Made by a program: the position numbers and the translations under genes. A stretch of DNA of 50,036 nucleotides from Sphingobacterium endophyticum (GTDB lineage Bacteria > Bacteroidota > Bacteroidia > Sphingobacteriales > Sphingobacteriaceae), in NCBI RefSeq assembly GCF_009733535.1, contig NZ_SMMI01000024.1, positions 1 to 50,036 of the forward strand, in the 5' to 3' direction. Positions 32,829 through 41,259 of the stretch are shown piece by piece. The notes beneath the pieces are model-generated. The model ran no database searches. It had not been told where the DNA came from and worked only from the letters and a program-made list of their open reading frames with translations. Each line of letters opens with the position of its first letter. Position 1 is the stretch's first letter.

Positions 32829-34358
32829 ATGATTAAAATTAAACTACTATTTGTATTTATTTTAGTGTTTTTTCTTTCCTGCCAAGTGTCAACCGATACG
32901 GATTTTGATGGAACATCTATAGTTGCTGGAAATGCGAAAATATCTGGAAGAATTATTATTCCTGAAAATCAAAATAAGGACAGTATTCAAATTACGATTG
33001 GGAGTGTACATCCGATTTCTGCAGAAATTGTTAACCATCAAATTCTCGCAGACTCCAGCGGTAATTTTTCATTAGATTTTGAAGTGGAAACAGCAATTTC
33101 CTATTTAGTCTTCTACACAAATTTAAATCCAAGTCAAGTATTATTTGTTAAAGCTAAAAATAACGATTCTACGAACATTGAATTAACCTATGATTCAGGT
33201 CTCAAGATTAAGAATCTTAAAGTCACACCTTCGATGAATAAATATGATATGAGACAGGGACCAGAGGTAATTCTTAACATGCTGAAATATAGAAGAGGTG
33301 GTACAAACATGGCATATCCAAGATTTTTTGATAAAAGCATAGAAGAATTCTTAGATACTGCTCAAAGTGCAGTAGCCTGGAGGTTGGAGAAATTTTTGAA
33401 AAATGATGAGATATTTTCTAAAGAATTCAAGGGTTTTTTAGAAAAAGATTTTCGGTTAGAAGTCTATATTGCTCAAGTCTTTGATTACGATACATCGATG
33501 CGACTAAATTTCAGAAATGCAACTGGTGATACCGTAAATATTCCAAATATTCAAAAGATTGATAGAACATACTTTCGTTTTTTAGAAGATTTTGATCTTA
33601 ACGATCCACAATATTTACACATTATTACATTTCCAGAATTTCAAAATGCAATTCTTCAAAATGAAGTTTTAGGTCTTCCTATTATTGGAGAAGATGATAT
33701 CCCGTCTTGGATATCAAAGGTGAAAGGTTTATTATCAGAATTAGTTGGATTCGATGAAGGTCCATATTATGATATTTTGGCAGCGAATGCATTTTCACGA
33801 CAACTAAATGAAGAATTGAAACCTCTAACCATAAAACAAAAGGAAAATATACTTCAATATTGGAAGAATGGCGAAATCGCTAAAATTCTGTTCCGTAAAA
33901 ACGATCAAGTTAATGAGTTATTCAAATTAAAACAGCCTGTAATTGTCAATGATATTTCGAAGGTTTCGGATAAAAACAGTATGGAGGCTATTCTCTCAAA
34001 ATATAAAAATAAGGTTGTGCTGATTGACCTTTGGGCAACTTGGTGTGGGCCTTGTTTGGAAGCAATGAGACAATTTAGAATAACTAAGGGCGAGTTTTTC
34101 GATAAAGATGTGGCATTTGTTTATCTTACTAATGGTTCTTCCCCAAGAAATTTGTGGGAAGAAAAGATAAAAGGAATAGGGGGAGAACATTATTATCTCA
34201 CAGGTAATCAATGGAAATATATGATGAACTATTTTGATCTTGGGTATATTCCTTCCTATTTAATTTTTAATAAAGAAGGGGATTTGATGGATAAGTTTTC
34301 TGGCTTTCCAGGAAATGATAAAATAAAGAATGTGCTTGAGGATTTATTAAAGAACTAA
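32829..34358 (+). CDS. TlpA-like thioredoxin-domain lipoprotein
   Basis: This 509-residue protein has a lipoprotein signal (hydrophobic run, lipobox FLSC with cysteine 18), so it is attached to a membrane facing the periplasm. The first 370 residues contain an N-terminal beta domain of the DUF4369 type (about 30-130) and a helical middle. The last 140 residues are a TlpA-type thioredoxin domain with LIDLWATWCGPCLEAMRQF near 400 (CxxC) and the cis-proline region YIPSYLIFNKEGD. It should act in disulphide reduction in the periplasm; relatives often accompany nutrient receptors. It differs from the TlpA-like protein at 4265 in its lipid anchor and N-terminal part. It may be co-transcribed with the reductase gene 39 bases downstream. 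Confidence 0.85.
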   Translation: MIKIKLLFVFILVFFLSCQVSTDTDFDGTSIVAGNAKISGRIIIPENQNKDSIQITIGSVHPISAEIVNHQILADSSGNFSLDFEVETAISYLVFYTNLNPSQVLFVKAKNNDSTNIELTYDSGLKIKNLKVTPSMNKYDMRQGPEVILNMLKYRRGGTNMAYPRFFDKSIEEFLDTAQSAVAWRLEKFLKNDEIFSKEFKGFLEKDFRLEVYIAQVFDYDTSMRLNFRNATGDTVNIPNIQKIDRTYFRFLEDFDLNDPQYLHIITFPEFQNAILQNEVLGLPIIGEDDIPSWISKVKGLLSELVGFDEGPYYDILAANAFSRQLNEELKPLTIKQKENILQYWKNGEIAKILFRKNDQVNELFKLKQPVIVNDISKVSDKNSMEAILSKYKNKVVLIDLWATWCGPCLEAMRQFRITKGEFFDKDVAFVYLTNGSSPRNLWEEKIKGIGGEHYYLTGNQWKYMMNYFDLGYIPSYLIFNKEGDLMDKFSGFPGNDKIKNVLEDLLKN

Positions 34359-34397
34359 TAATTTTTAATCATAAAAGATTAAAGTAATCAAACAAAA

Positions 34398-34934
34398 ATG
34401 AAACAGAAAAACAAAGTTTTTATTGCAACAAGTTTAGATGGATATATTGCAGATAGGAACGGGCAAATTGAGTGGCTTCTTTCCATTCCTAATCCCGAAA
34501 ATGACGATATGGGATATAAGGAATTTATCTCGGGGATTGATGCATTAATTATGGGCAGGAATACGTTTGAGGTTGTTTGCGGTTTTGATGAGTGGTATTA
34601 TGAAAAACATGTTTTTGTATTGAGTAACAGTTTGAAGGCAATACCTGAAAAATTTAGAGATAAAGCTACTCTTGTTAAAGGTGATCTGAAAGAAGTCTTA
34701 GCTAAAATACATGAAAAAGGATTTCATAATCTTTACATCGATGGCGGAAAAACAATACAGAGCTTTTTAAAAGAGGATCTGATAGATGAAATGACGATTA
34801 CTGTAATTCCATACTTGTTGGGAGGGGGGATTTCTTTGTTCGGAGATCTTATGGAAACATTAAAATTCGAAGCGGTAAATACAAAACTCTTTTTAAATTA
34901 TATAGTTCAGAATCAATTTGTTAGAAAAATATAG
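34398..34934 (+). CDS. Dihydrofolate reductase family protein (RibD C-terminal-like)
   Basis: This 178-residue protein has the RibD C-terminal/DHFR fold: KVFIATSLDGYIADRNGQIE at the start, ALIMGRNTFEVV near 52 (nucleotide-binding), NLYIDGGKTIQSFLKEDLID near 110, and ITVIPYLLGGGISLF near 135. It is probably an NADPH-dependent reductase of unknown substrate (YwjB/YyaP-like). It lacks the deaminase half of RibD and the features of true FolA, so a role in riboflavin or folate synthesis is unlikely. It follows the TlpA-like gene in the same direction. Confidence 0.88.
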   Translation: MKQKNKVFIATSLDGYIADRNGQIEWLLSIPNPENDDMGYKEFISGIDALIMGRNTFEVVCGFDEWYYEKHVFVLSNSLKAIPEKFRDKATLVKGDLKEVLAKIHEKGFHNLYIDGGKTIQSFLKEDLIDEMTITVIPYLLGGGISLFGDLMETLKFEAVNTKLFLNYIVQNQFVRKI

Positions 34935-34937
34935 TTG

Positions 34938-34965
34938 AAAAAAAAAGCCCATCGACTGATGGGCT
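34938..34965 (-). terminator. Terminator of the tRNA-Gly/tRNA-Leu transcript
   Basis: AGCCCATC (34946-34953) pairs with GATGGGCT (34958-34965) around GACT. The A-run at 34937-34946 becomes the U-tract on the minus strand. It also lies after the reductase stop and may help end that transcript. Confidence 0.8.
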
Positions 34966-34974
34966 ATTGTTTTG

Positions 34975-35059
34975 TACCTAGGGCGGGAATCGAACCCGCA
35001 CTCCCTTAACGGGAACAGGATTTTAAGTCCTGCGTGTCTACCAGTTCCACCACCTAGGC
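34975..35059 (-). tRNA. tRNA-Leu (UAA anticodon)
   Basis: The 85-base class II tRNA on the minus strand has acceptor GCCTAGG with CCTAGGT, anticodon stem CAGGA with TCCTG around loop CTTAAAA (anticodon TAA), a long variable arm (TTCCCGTTAAGGGAG) and T-loop TTCGATT. CCA is not encoded. Confidence 0.95.
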
Positions 35060-35063
35060 AACT

Positions 35064-35138
35064 GAGCGAAAGACGAGATTCGAACTCGCGACCCCAACCT
35101 TGGCAAGGTTGTGCTCTACCAACTGAGCTACTTTCGCT
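35064..35138 (-). tRNA. tRNA-Gly (GCC anticodon)
   Basis: The 75-base minus-strand cloverleaf has acceptor AGCGAAA with TTTCGCT, D-arm GCTCAGTTGGTAGAGC, anticodon stem CAACC with GGTTG around loop TTGCCAA (anticodon GCC), and T-loop TTCGAAT. It is 4 bases upstream of tRNA-Leu, so both are probably cut from one transcript. Confidence 0.95.
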
Positions 35139-35201
35139 TGACGTGGTGCAAATATAGAGAGAAATTTGATATCCTAAAATTATTTTTTCAAAAAAAATAG
35201 A

Positions 35202-35693
35202 TTAATTCTCCAAATCATTGTCTTTCAGTACCTCTAATATTAAATTATTTTCGAAGCCCTTTCCAAGAGCATATTGGTAAAGCTTATTGCGCTTTTTGAA
35301 TGAATCATTTTCCTGAATTAATTTCGATTTTTTTTCTAGTATGCTAACTAATCTTTCAAAATATTCCTCTGGATTGATTTCTTTTAATGCAATTTTTATT
35401 AATGGGGCGGAGACCTGTTTTATCTTAAGCCCTTGAGTAATCTTTATTTTTCCCCAACTTTTCATCCTAAATTTCCCCAATACATAGGCTTTAGCAAATC
35501 TTTCTTCATTAAGAAAATTTTCTTCAATCAGATATGAAATGATATTTTCTACATCTAACTTATGTAATCCCCATTGGTATAATTTGTCACGGACTTCTTG
35601 TTGAGCTCTTTCCTGATAAGCACAATAGGATTCAGCTTTTCGCTTGGCTTCTAGAGCTGTGTAAGTTTTCTGTCTATTTGATGGATGATCCAT
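35202..35693 (-). CDS. recX: RecX regulatory protein
   Basis: This 163-residue protein matches RecX, which binds RecA filaments and limits strand exchange. It is helical and basic, with the family's YCAYQERAQQEVRDKLYQWG near 25, IISYLIEENFLNEERFAKAY near 53 and KFRMKSWGKIKITQGLKIKQ near 77. It consists of three-helix repeats. The ATG at 35693 (MDHPSNRQKTYT) is preferred over an in-frame start at 35750, which would run into the divergent promoter region. It is divergent from the murF-alr gene with 69 bases between the starts; recA is not nearby. Confidence 0.9.
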   Translation of the reverse strand: MDHPSNRQKTYTALEAKRKAESYCAYQERAQQEVRDKLYQWGLHKLDVENIISYLIEENFLNEERFAKAYVLGKFRMKSWGKIKITQGLKIKQVSAPLIKIALKEINPEEYFERLVSILEKKSKLIQENDSFKKRNKLYQYALGKGFENNLILEVLKDNDLEN

Positions 35694-35706
35694 AATGCAA
35701 ATCTTC

Positions 35707-35742
35707 AAAAAATGATGAACTTTTAAAAAAAATGATGAACTT
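35707..35742. repeat. Two direct copies of a 16-base sequence in the recX/murF-alr gap
   Basis: AAAAAATGATGAACTT occurs at 35707-35722 and, with a slightly longer A run, at 35727-35742 (20-base period, two helical turns). The copies fill the short divergent promoter region. They may be binding sites or a small tandem duplication. Confidence 0.5.
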
Positions 35743-35762
35743 CGCTGCATATTTGCAGAATC

Positions 35763-38198
35763 ATGTATACTATTAAATTTATTTGTGAGGTCTTAACTAT
35801 TAAACCTAAAAAATCAAATGATTTAACTTCAAAAATCAGTGAACTAGTATACGACAGCCGCAAGGTAAACAATCCTGATGAATCTCTATTCTTTGCCCTT
35901 AAAGCCACTCGTGATGGTCATGATTTTATAATTGATGCTTATGAAAAAGGCATTCGAAGTTTTGTCGTTTCTAAATCAGTACCATTTTTAGAAAGTATTA
36001 ATGATGTTAATATCATTGAAGTTGAAGATGTACTACAATTCCTTCAATCTTTAGTGACCTACCATAGGAGCCAATTTGAATATCCCGTTATTGGAATTAC
36101 AGGGAGTAATGGTAAATCGATTGTAAAAGCCTGGTTATTTCAATTATTAATTCCAGAGAAGAAAGTCTATCAAAGTCCAAAGAGTTACAATTCTCAGTTA
36201 GGGGTTGCGCTATCTTTGTGGAACTTGGGTCCTCAGTATGATTTCGCACTCATAGAAGCCGGAATAAGTAAGCCAGGAGAAATGGAAAAATTAGAACGAA
36301 TGATTCAGCCTAATATTGGGGTTTTTACAAATATTGGCTTAGCTCATGCTCAAAATTTTAGTTCCAAACAGGAAAAATTAATTGAGAAACTAAAGTTATT
36401 TTCCCATTCAGATGTAATCATTGGAGGATCTGATTATTTGCCTTATGATCAATTTAATGGACAAAAAAAAATCGTTACTTGGGGAAAATCTGACCAAGAT
36501 CAAATTCAATTATTAACAGAAGAAACACATATTGATCATAGTAAATTAAAGATTAGAATAGGAGAAGTCATTTGTATTTGTCAAGTACCATTTACAGATA
36601 GGGCATCAATCGAAAATATAATGAGCTGTGTTTCAGTTATGTATTTTCTTGGGTATGAAGTTGAAACTATAGTAGAAAGGATTCAAGGTTTGAAGCCATT
36701 GGAAATGCGTTTGCAATTGAAGAAGGGTATTAATCAATGTTCGATTATAGATGATTCATATTCCAATGATTTAGCTTCCTTAAAGATTTCATTAGAATTT
36801 TTAAATCAACAAAATCAACACCCGAAGAAAACGCTAATCTTATCCGAAATGGAAGGATTAGATGAGAGTGAAAAGTTGCAGCATAAATTTATTGATTTAT
36901 TGAACAGCTCAGGTTTAGATCGATTTATTTGGGTAGGACAAGATTATACCTGGCTAAAAGAAATCCGCAACGTTTCTAAAATATCTTTTGAATCCACGGA
37001 AGCATTACTTGCAAAGTTTTCAGATATAAAATTTGATAATGAAAGTATTTTAATAAAAGGTGCACGTAAGTTCCATTTTGAGAAAATCGTACAAAAATTA
37101 GCATTACGTTCTCACGGTACTGTTTTAGAAATTAATTTAAATGCTATTTCCAACAACCTCATGATTTATAGGAGTTTAATTCCTAAAGATGTTAAGGTTA
37201 TGGCCATGGTTAAAGCCTTTTCATATGGGAGTGGTAGTTTTGAGGTTGCAAATCTCTTACAGTTCAGTAAAGTTGATTATTTAACTGTCGCTTTTGCAGA
37301 TGAGGGGGTAGAATTAAGGGTAGCTGGTATTGGTTTACCAATTATGGTGTTAAGTCCAGATAGGGAAACATTTCAGTCTTTAATAGACTATAATTTAGAA
37401 CCGGAGGTTTACAGCATGTCCTTTTTAAATGAATTTATCGATTTCCTGCAATTACATCAAATTAAGGATTATAAAATTCATTTAAAATTAGATACGGGAA
37501 TGCATCGATTAGGGTTCTTTCCTTCAGAAATTGATTCTGTTATTGACCGCTTGAGGAATCAGGATCAGGTCCGAGTTGTTTCATTTTTTACACATTTAGT
37601 TGCTTCAGGAGATGTAAATCAAGATGGTTTTACGAAAGAAAAAATTGAAAGCTATTTAAAATCCGCTGATAAATTAGAAATCGGATTAGGATATAAATTT
37701 ATCAGGCATGTTGCTAACACATCAGCTATAGTTCGTTGGCCATCGGCTCATTTTGATATGGTTCGCTTAGGTATTGGGTTATATGGTGTGGATATGGATA
37801 AAAATCTTCCTAACTTAGAGCAAGTAAGTTGCTTAAAAACAACAGTAACTCAGATTAAGGAACTATCAAAAGGGGAGACTGTAGGTTATGATCGGAAAGG
37901 TATCCTTAATAGGGATAGTAAGATTGCTACAGTAAAGATTGGTTATGCAGATGGATATTCGAGAAGGTTTGGAAATGGAGTAGGAAAAATGCTGATTAAC
38001 GGTTCGATGGTTCCAACAGTAGGAAATATTTGTATGGATATGTGTATGCTTGATGTAACTGATCTAGATATACGCGTTGCTGATGAAGTCATTGTGTTTC
38101 CAAGTATTACCCAATCAGCGATGGATATAGGAACAATTCCGTATGAATTATTAGTAAATATATCGAGTCGAGTTAAAAGAGTTTATTATTTTGAGTAA
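35763..38198 (+). CDS. Bifunctional MurF ligase/alanine racemase fusion
   Basis: This 811-residue protein joins two cell-wall enzymes. Residues 1-445 form a MurF-like ligase, which adds D-Ala-D-Ala to the UDP-MurNAc-tripeptide: N-terminal domain with LVYDSRKV, P-loop GITGSNGKS at 111-119, and a C-terminal ligase domain. Residues 450-811 form a PLP-dependent alanine racemase that makes D-alanine: AMVKAFSYGSGS with the PLP lysine at 484, HLKLDTGMHRLGF near 575, RLGIGLYGVD near 670 and the second catalytic Tyr near 709 (TVGYDRKG). The fusion is known in Bacteroidota. The P-loop has Ser where MurF normally has the first Thr of GKTT, and Ile-Val follow; the fused Bacteroidota forms are known to differ from E. 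coli MurF here, so activity of this half is probable but not certain. Confidence 0.93.
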   Translation: MYTIKFICEVLTIKPKKSNDLTSKISELVYDSRKVNNPDESLFFALKATRDGHDFIIDAYEKGIRSFVVSKSVPFLESINDVNIIEVEDVLQFLQSLVTYHRSQFEYPVIGITGSNGKSIVKAWLFQLLIPEKKVYQSPKSYNSQLGVALSLWNLGPQYDFALIEAGISKPGEMEKLERMIQPNIGVFTNIGLAHAQNFSSKQEKLIEKLKLFSHSDVIIGGSDYLPYDQFNGQKKIVTWGKSDQDQIQLLTEETHIDHSKLKIRIGEVICICQVPFTDRASIENIMSCVSVMYFLGYEVETIVERIQGLKPLEMRLQLKKGINQCSIIDDSYSNDLASLKISLEFLNQQNQHPKKTLILSEMEGLDESEKLQHKFIDLLNSSGLDRFIWVGQDYTWLKEIRNVSKISFESTEALLAKFSDIKFDNESILIKGARKFHFEKIVQKLALRSHGTVLEINLNAISNNLMIYRSLIPKDVKVMAMVKAFSYGSGSFEVANLLQFSKVDYLTVAFADEGVELRVAGIGLPIMVLSPDRETFQSLIDYNLEPEVYSMSFLNEFIDFLQLHQIKDYKIHLKLDTGMHRLGFFPSEIDSVIDRLRNQDQVRVVSFFTHLVASGDVNQDGFTKEKIESYLKSADKLEIGLGYKFIRHVANTSAIVRWPSAHFDMVRLGIGLYGVDMDKNLPNLEQVSCLKTTVTQIKELSKGETVGYDRKGILNRDSKIATVKIGYADGYSRRFGNGVGKMLINGSMVPTVGNICMDMCMLDVTDLDIRVADEVIVFPSITQSAMDIGTIPYELLVNISSRVKRVYYFE

Positions 38199-38199
38199 A

Positions 38200-38844
38200 A
38201 TGATTACAAAGTTTTTCCAGAAGTTTTTTTATTATTTAATCAAGGGAACCTTAGTTGTTGCCCCAGTTGCAGGAGCTATATTTGTTATTGTATGGTTGGT
38301 TGCAACTTTAGATGGTGCATTAAATATTACCGAGCATTTCCTTACCGATGAGTTTGGAAAACCATTATATATCCCTGGACTAGGGATAGTTTCTGTTCTA
38401 TTGTTATTAACTCTGATTGGATTTATATTTACGACATTAGTTACTGCACCAATACGAGCTTGGTTAAATCGTACAATAAGTAAAATTCCATTATTTAATA
38501 CCTTATATTCATCAATTAAAGACTTTACTGAAGCATTTGTTGGTGATGCAAAAAAATTTAATGAACCAGTCCTTGTCGAGGTTAATGAATTTGGATTGAA
38601 AAAGATTGGTTTTTTAACACAACGAGATTTAAATGTATTGGGATTGCCGGGCGATGTTGTTGTTTATTTTCCCTATTCCTACTCGGTAGCTGGGCAGGTA
38701 GTTGTTGTTTCAAGTGAGAAAGTTACCAAATTGAATTTATCAGCTACAGATGCTATGAAATTAGTTGTTTCCGGTGGTGTAAGTGGTCTAGAGGGGAAGA
38801 AAGATCCTAAAGCAGAAAACAGATTGGATGACAACAGAAGATAA
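38200..38844 (+). CDS. DUF502 membrane protein
   Basis: This roughly 214-residue inner-membrane protein of the DUF502 family has two transmembrane helices (about 15-37, GTLVVAPVAGAIFVIVWLVA, and about 65-88, IVSVLLLLTLIGFIFTTLV), then the family signature RTISKIPLFNTLYSSIKDF near 100 and a soluble C-terminal part (GDVVVYFPYSYSVAGQVVVV). The function is unknown. The ATG at 38200 begins one base after the murF-alr stop, so the two are translationally linked; a TTG at 38191 overlapping that stop is a less likely start. The C-terminal tail is charged (KKDPKAENRLDDNRR). It is followed by the LytS-like gene after 3 bases. Confidence 0.88.
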   Translation: MITKFFQKFFYYLIKGTLVVAPVAGAIFVIVWLVATLDGALNITEHFLTDEFGKPLYIPGLGIVSVLLLLTLIGFIFTTLVTAPIRAWLNRTISKIPLFNTLYSSIKDFTEAFVGDAKKFNEPVLVEVNEFGLKKIGFLTQRDLNVLGLPGDVVVYFPYSYSVAGQVVVVSSEKVTKLNLSATDAMKLVVSGGVSGLEGKKDPKAENRLDDNRR

Positions 38845-38847
38845 TTT

Positions 38848-39450
38848 ATGATTTGGAAAAGAAATTCGAAAACCATTGAAGAGCTTGAACAGAAATTAAA
38901 AAGCTCTGAGTCGAAATTAAGTTTTCTGAGTTCCAAATTTGACGCTGAGCTCATAGGAGAAGTCTTTCAGAACGAAGATTTATCAAATGAGAATCGCCAT
39001 GATTTTAATGATTTTTTAAAACAGATTTCTTTCTTAAAAGAGGATCAGGTTTGGGATATCAATTCAGAAATAGAACTCTTAAAACAGTATATTGAACTCT
39101 ATAAAAGCTTAAAAAAAGAAGTTTTAAATGTTAAGCTTGACTATGACATTTCGGATAGTTCATTAAAATTACCATGTTTAATCCTATTTCCCATGGTAGA
39201 GAATGCCATTAAGAATGGTTACAATTCTATGGAAAATCATCCTTTAAAAATTAAGTTAAAAACAACTGAACATATATTAACTTTTGAGGTTAGTAATCGG
39301 GTAAATCATTATTTATTGAATCAAGCTAGTGAATTGGGATTAAACCAATTTCAATCCAGGCTTATAAAAGAATTTAGTGGGAAATATGAATTCCTTGTTA
39401 ATAGTAACAGTAATTTATTTAAAATGACTTTGTTACTAAAAATACAATAA
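38848..39450 (+). CDS. Histidine-less LytS-type sensor-like protein
   Basis: This 200-residue protein resembles the cytoplasmic part of LytS/YehU-type histidine kinases. The stretch SEIELLKQYIELYKSLKKEV (72-92) followed by the N-box LPCLILFPMVENAIKNGYN (108-126) matches the usual LxxYLxIExxRF...LPPLLLQPLVENAIKHG. ELGLNQFQSRLIKEF near 177 stands in the place of the G-box region. The phosphoacceptor HFLFN motif is absent: near residue 51-58 it reads HDFNDFLKQI, and the usual GxGxG ATP motif is not evident. There is no membrane segment and a coiled coil at 8-30. It is therefore probably a degenerate, non-catalytic kinase-like protein. It ends the murF-alr/DUF502 unit. No LytTR response regulator lies nearby. 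Confidence 0.65.
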   Translation: MIWKRNSKTIEELEQKLKSSESKLSFLSSKFDAELIGEVFQNEDLSNENRHDFNDFLKQISFLKEDQVWDINSEIELLKQYIELYKSLKKEVLNVKLDYDISDSSLKLPCLILFPMVENAIKNGYNSMENHPLKIKLKTTEHILTFEVSNRVNHYLLNQASELGLNQFQSRLIKEFSGKYEFLVNSNSNLFKMTLLLKIQ

Positions 39451-39451
39451 A

Positions 39452-39479
39452 AAAGAGCTATCTAATTTGATAGCTCTTT
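39452..39479. terminator. Bidirectional terminator
   Basis: AAAGAGCTATC (39452-39462) pairs with GATAGCTCTTT (39469-39479) around TAATTT. It separates convergent genes. Confidence 0.85.
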
Positions 39480-39509
39480 AAGTTAAATTAAACTGTATAT
39501 ATCGAACTT

Positions 39510-39893
39510 TTAGTCTCTTTCACAGTTAGCTGTCCATGTTTTACCATCAGCACTATAAAGAATAGTTAATTTATCAGCATCGATAGATACTGTTCCAATT
39601 TGACCATCACCTAAAAATAATTTGTTATTGTCACCTTTAGTCATTTTCAAATTGTTGATGTCTTCCATTCCATCGCTAAACAAAAAGGTATAATTGGAGC
39701 CACCAATTTTAGTAACTGTTACTGTACCGTCCAACGGACCAATCATATCCTTACCTTCTTCTTTAAAGGAAATCGTTCCTTTATATTCATCTACAAAAAT
39801 GTCGTTATCAGCTGGATCATCGTCTTTTGAACAAGCTGTAACCGTAAATAAAACCACGAATAATAGACTTAATAATTTCAATGTGTTTTTCAT
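39510..39893 (-). CDS. Small lipoprotein of unknown function
   Basis: This 127-residue lipoprotein has a signal peptide and lipobox FTVTAC, then SKDDDPADND, a typical Bacteroidota lipoprotein start. The mature part is a short beta-rich domain (YKGTISFKEEGKDM, GTVTVTKIGGSNYTFLF, NKLFLGDGQIGTVSI) with no known motif. It is alone on its strand, with 247 bases of AT-rich DNA without a recognised feature upstream. Confidence 0.75.
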   Translation of the reverse strand: MKNTLKLLSLLFVVLFTVTACSKDDDPADNDIFVDEYKGTISFKEEGKDMIGPLDGTVTVTKIGGSNYTFLFSDGMEDINNLKMTKGDNNKLFLGDGQIGTVSIDADKLTILYSADGKTWTANCERD

Positions 39894-40140
39894 AATACAA
39901 CGTATTTAAATTGTTTTTCAATAGTTTATCGCTGTACTATACCCAAACCTGATGCCATTTGAAGAGCAACTTACCTGTTACATTTAGGTTTTAACATTAA
40001 TTAACATAGGATTTTAAAATTTATTATCCTTTAAAATTTCAAAATTAATTCACTTATTATCCTGAATATTAATCGTTTATAGATTTTTAAAAAAGTAATT
40101 AAGCATAAAAATAAATTATAATTAGAAGACTTGAATATTA

Positions 40141-41202
40141 TCACTCAAATAGGTTCAACTGTTTAATAGTATTTTTTTTAAAATGGTTTAAATCATATTC
40201 AAACATCTGTTGGTTAAGTTTATTTTTCTTACAATGAAGTCTAAAAGTATCTTTAATTATTTCTGCTAATTGTCCAGAACCTTTCATCCGGTTTCCGAAT
40301 TCACTATCATTTACTTTTCCTTTATGACAGGACTGAATGCTATTCCAAATTTTATTGGCACGATCTGGATAGGCTTTTGATAGCCATTCTTCGAAAATTT
40401 TTGATATTTCTCCATTTAACCTTACAATAGTATAACCTGCCCATTTAGCTCCAGCATCTGCCGCAGCTTTAAGGACTTTAGGGATTTCATGATCCGTAAG
40501 GCCAGGGATAATAGGGGCACACATTATACCTACTGGAATTCCATTTTTAGACAAAGTTTCGATAACTTTTAAACGTTGCTGTGCAGTAGCTGTCCTAGGC
40601 TCCATTTTTGACCTTGTTTCTTTGGTTAATGAATTAATTGAAATAAAAACCACACAAAGGTTTTTTTTAGAAAGTTCAATCAGAAGGTCCAGATCTCTAA
40701 GGATAAGACTATTTTTAGTAATAATTCCAATGGGTTGGCCGTACTCCAATGCTATTTTTAATATAGCTTGTGTTAATTTGAATTTTCTTTCAATTGGTTG
40801 ATAGCAATCGGTATTACCCGAAAGTGAAATAGTAGAACCTGTCCAGTTTTTTTTTGAAATGAATTCTCTAAATAATTTTGGACTATTTAATTTGACTAAT
40901 ATCTTACTTTCAAAATCTAATCCTGCACTATAGCCCCAATATTGGTGTGAATTCCTAGCATAGCAATAAACACAACCATGCTCACAGCCTTGATAAGGAT
41001 TTGCAGAATATTCCATCCCTACATCAGGACTGCTTACCTTATTGACGATTGTTTTTGGGTGGATAATAGTAAATTCCGTATTCGGAATATTTTGCTCCCA
41101 GTCATCTATTCCTTCGCAATATTCCTTCTCATAGCTCAAACTTGAAAATACATTGTGAATGTTTTTCTGAGCGCCTCTTCCTGAAATAAATTCATGTTCC
41201 AT
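40141..41202 (-). CDS. Radical SAM protein, PA0069/Rv2578c-like
   Basis: This 353-residue radical SAM enzyme binds a 4Fe-4S cluster through C73, C77 and C80 in CEHGCVYCYARNSHQYWG, near the N-terminal side of the fold. The surrounding pattern (NPYQGCEHGC, STISLSGNTDCYQPIER near 130, GIITKNSLILRDLDLL near 160, IPVGIMCAPIIPGLTDHE near 225) is that of the PA0069/Rv2578c family, distantly related to spore photoproduct lyase. The reaction and substrate are unknown. The N-terminal 55 residues are the family's lead-in segment (GRGAQKNIHNVF). It stands alone. Confidence 0.87.
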   Translation of the reverse strand: MEHEFISGRGAQKNIHNVFSSLSYEKEYCEGIDDWEQNIPNTEFTIIHPKTIVNKVSSPDVGMEYSANPYQGCEHGCVYCYARNSHQYWGYSAGLDFESKILVKLNSPKLFREFISKKNWTGSTISLSGNTDCYQPIERKFKLTQAILKIALEYGQPIGIITKNSLILRDLDLLIELSKKNLCVVFISINSLTKETRSKMEPRTATAQQRLKVIETLSKNGIPVGIMCAPIIPGLTDHEIPKVLKAAADAGAKWAGYTIVRLNGEISKIFEEWLSKAYPDRANKIWNSIQSCHKGKVNDSEFGNRMKGSGQLAEIIKDTFRLHCKKNKLNQQMFEYDLNHFKKNTIKQLNLFE

Positions 41203-41259
41203 TTTGCTAATATTTCCACTAAAATACTAAAAATATTAGCAAAATAGAAATAGATTGGA

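Noticed and set aside
34972..35157. 61-codon frame across the tRNA pair
   Set aside because: It reads through tRNA-Leu and tRNA-Gly on the opposite strand; the cloverleaves explain the sequence.
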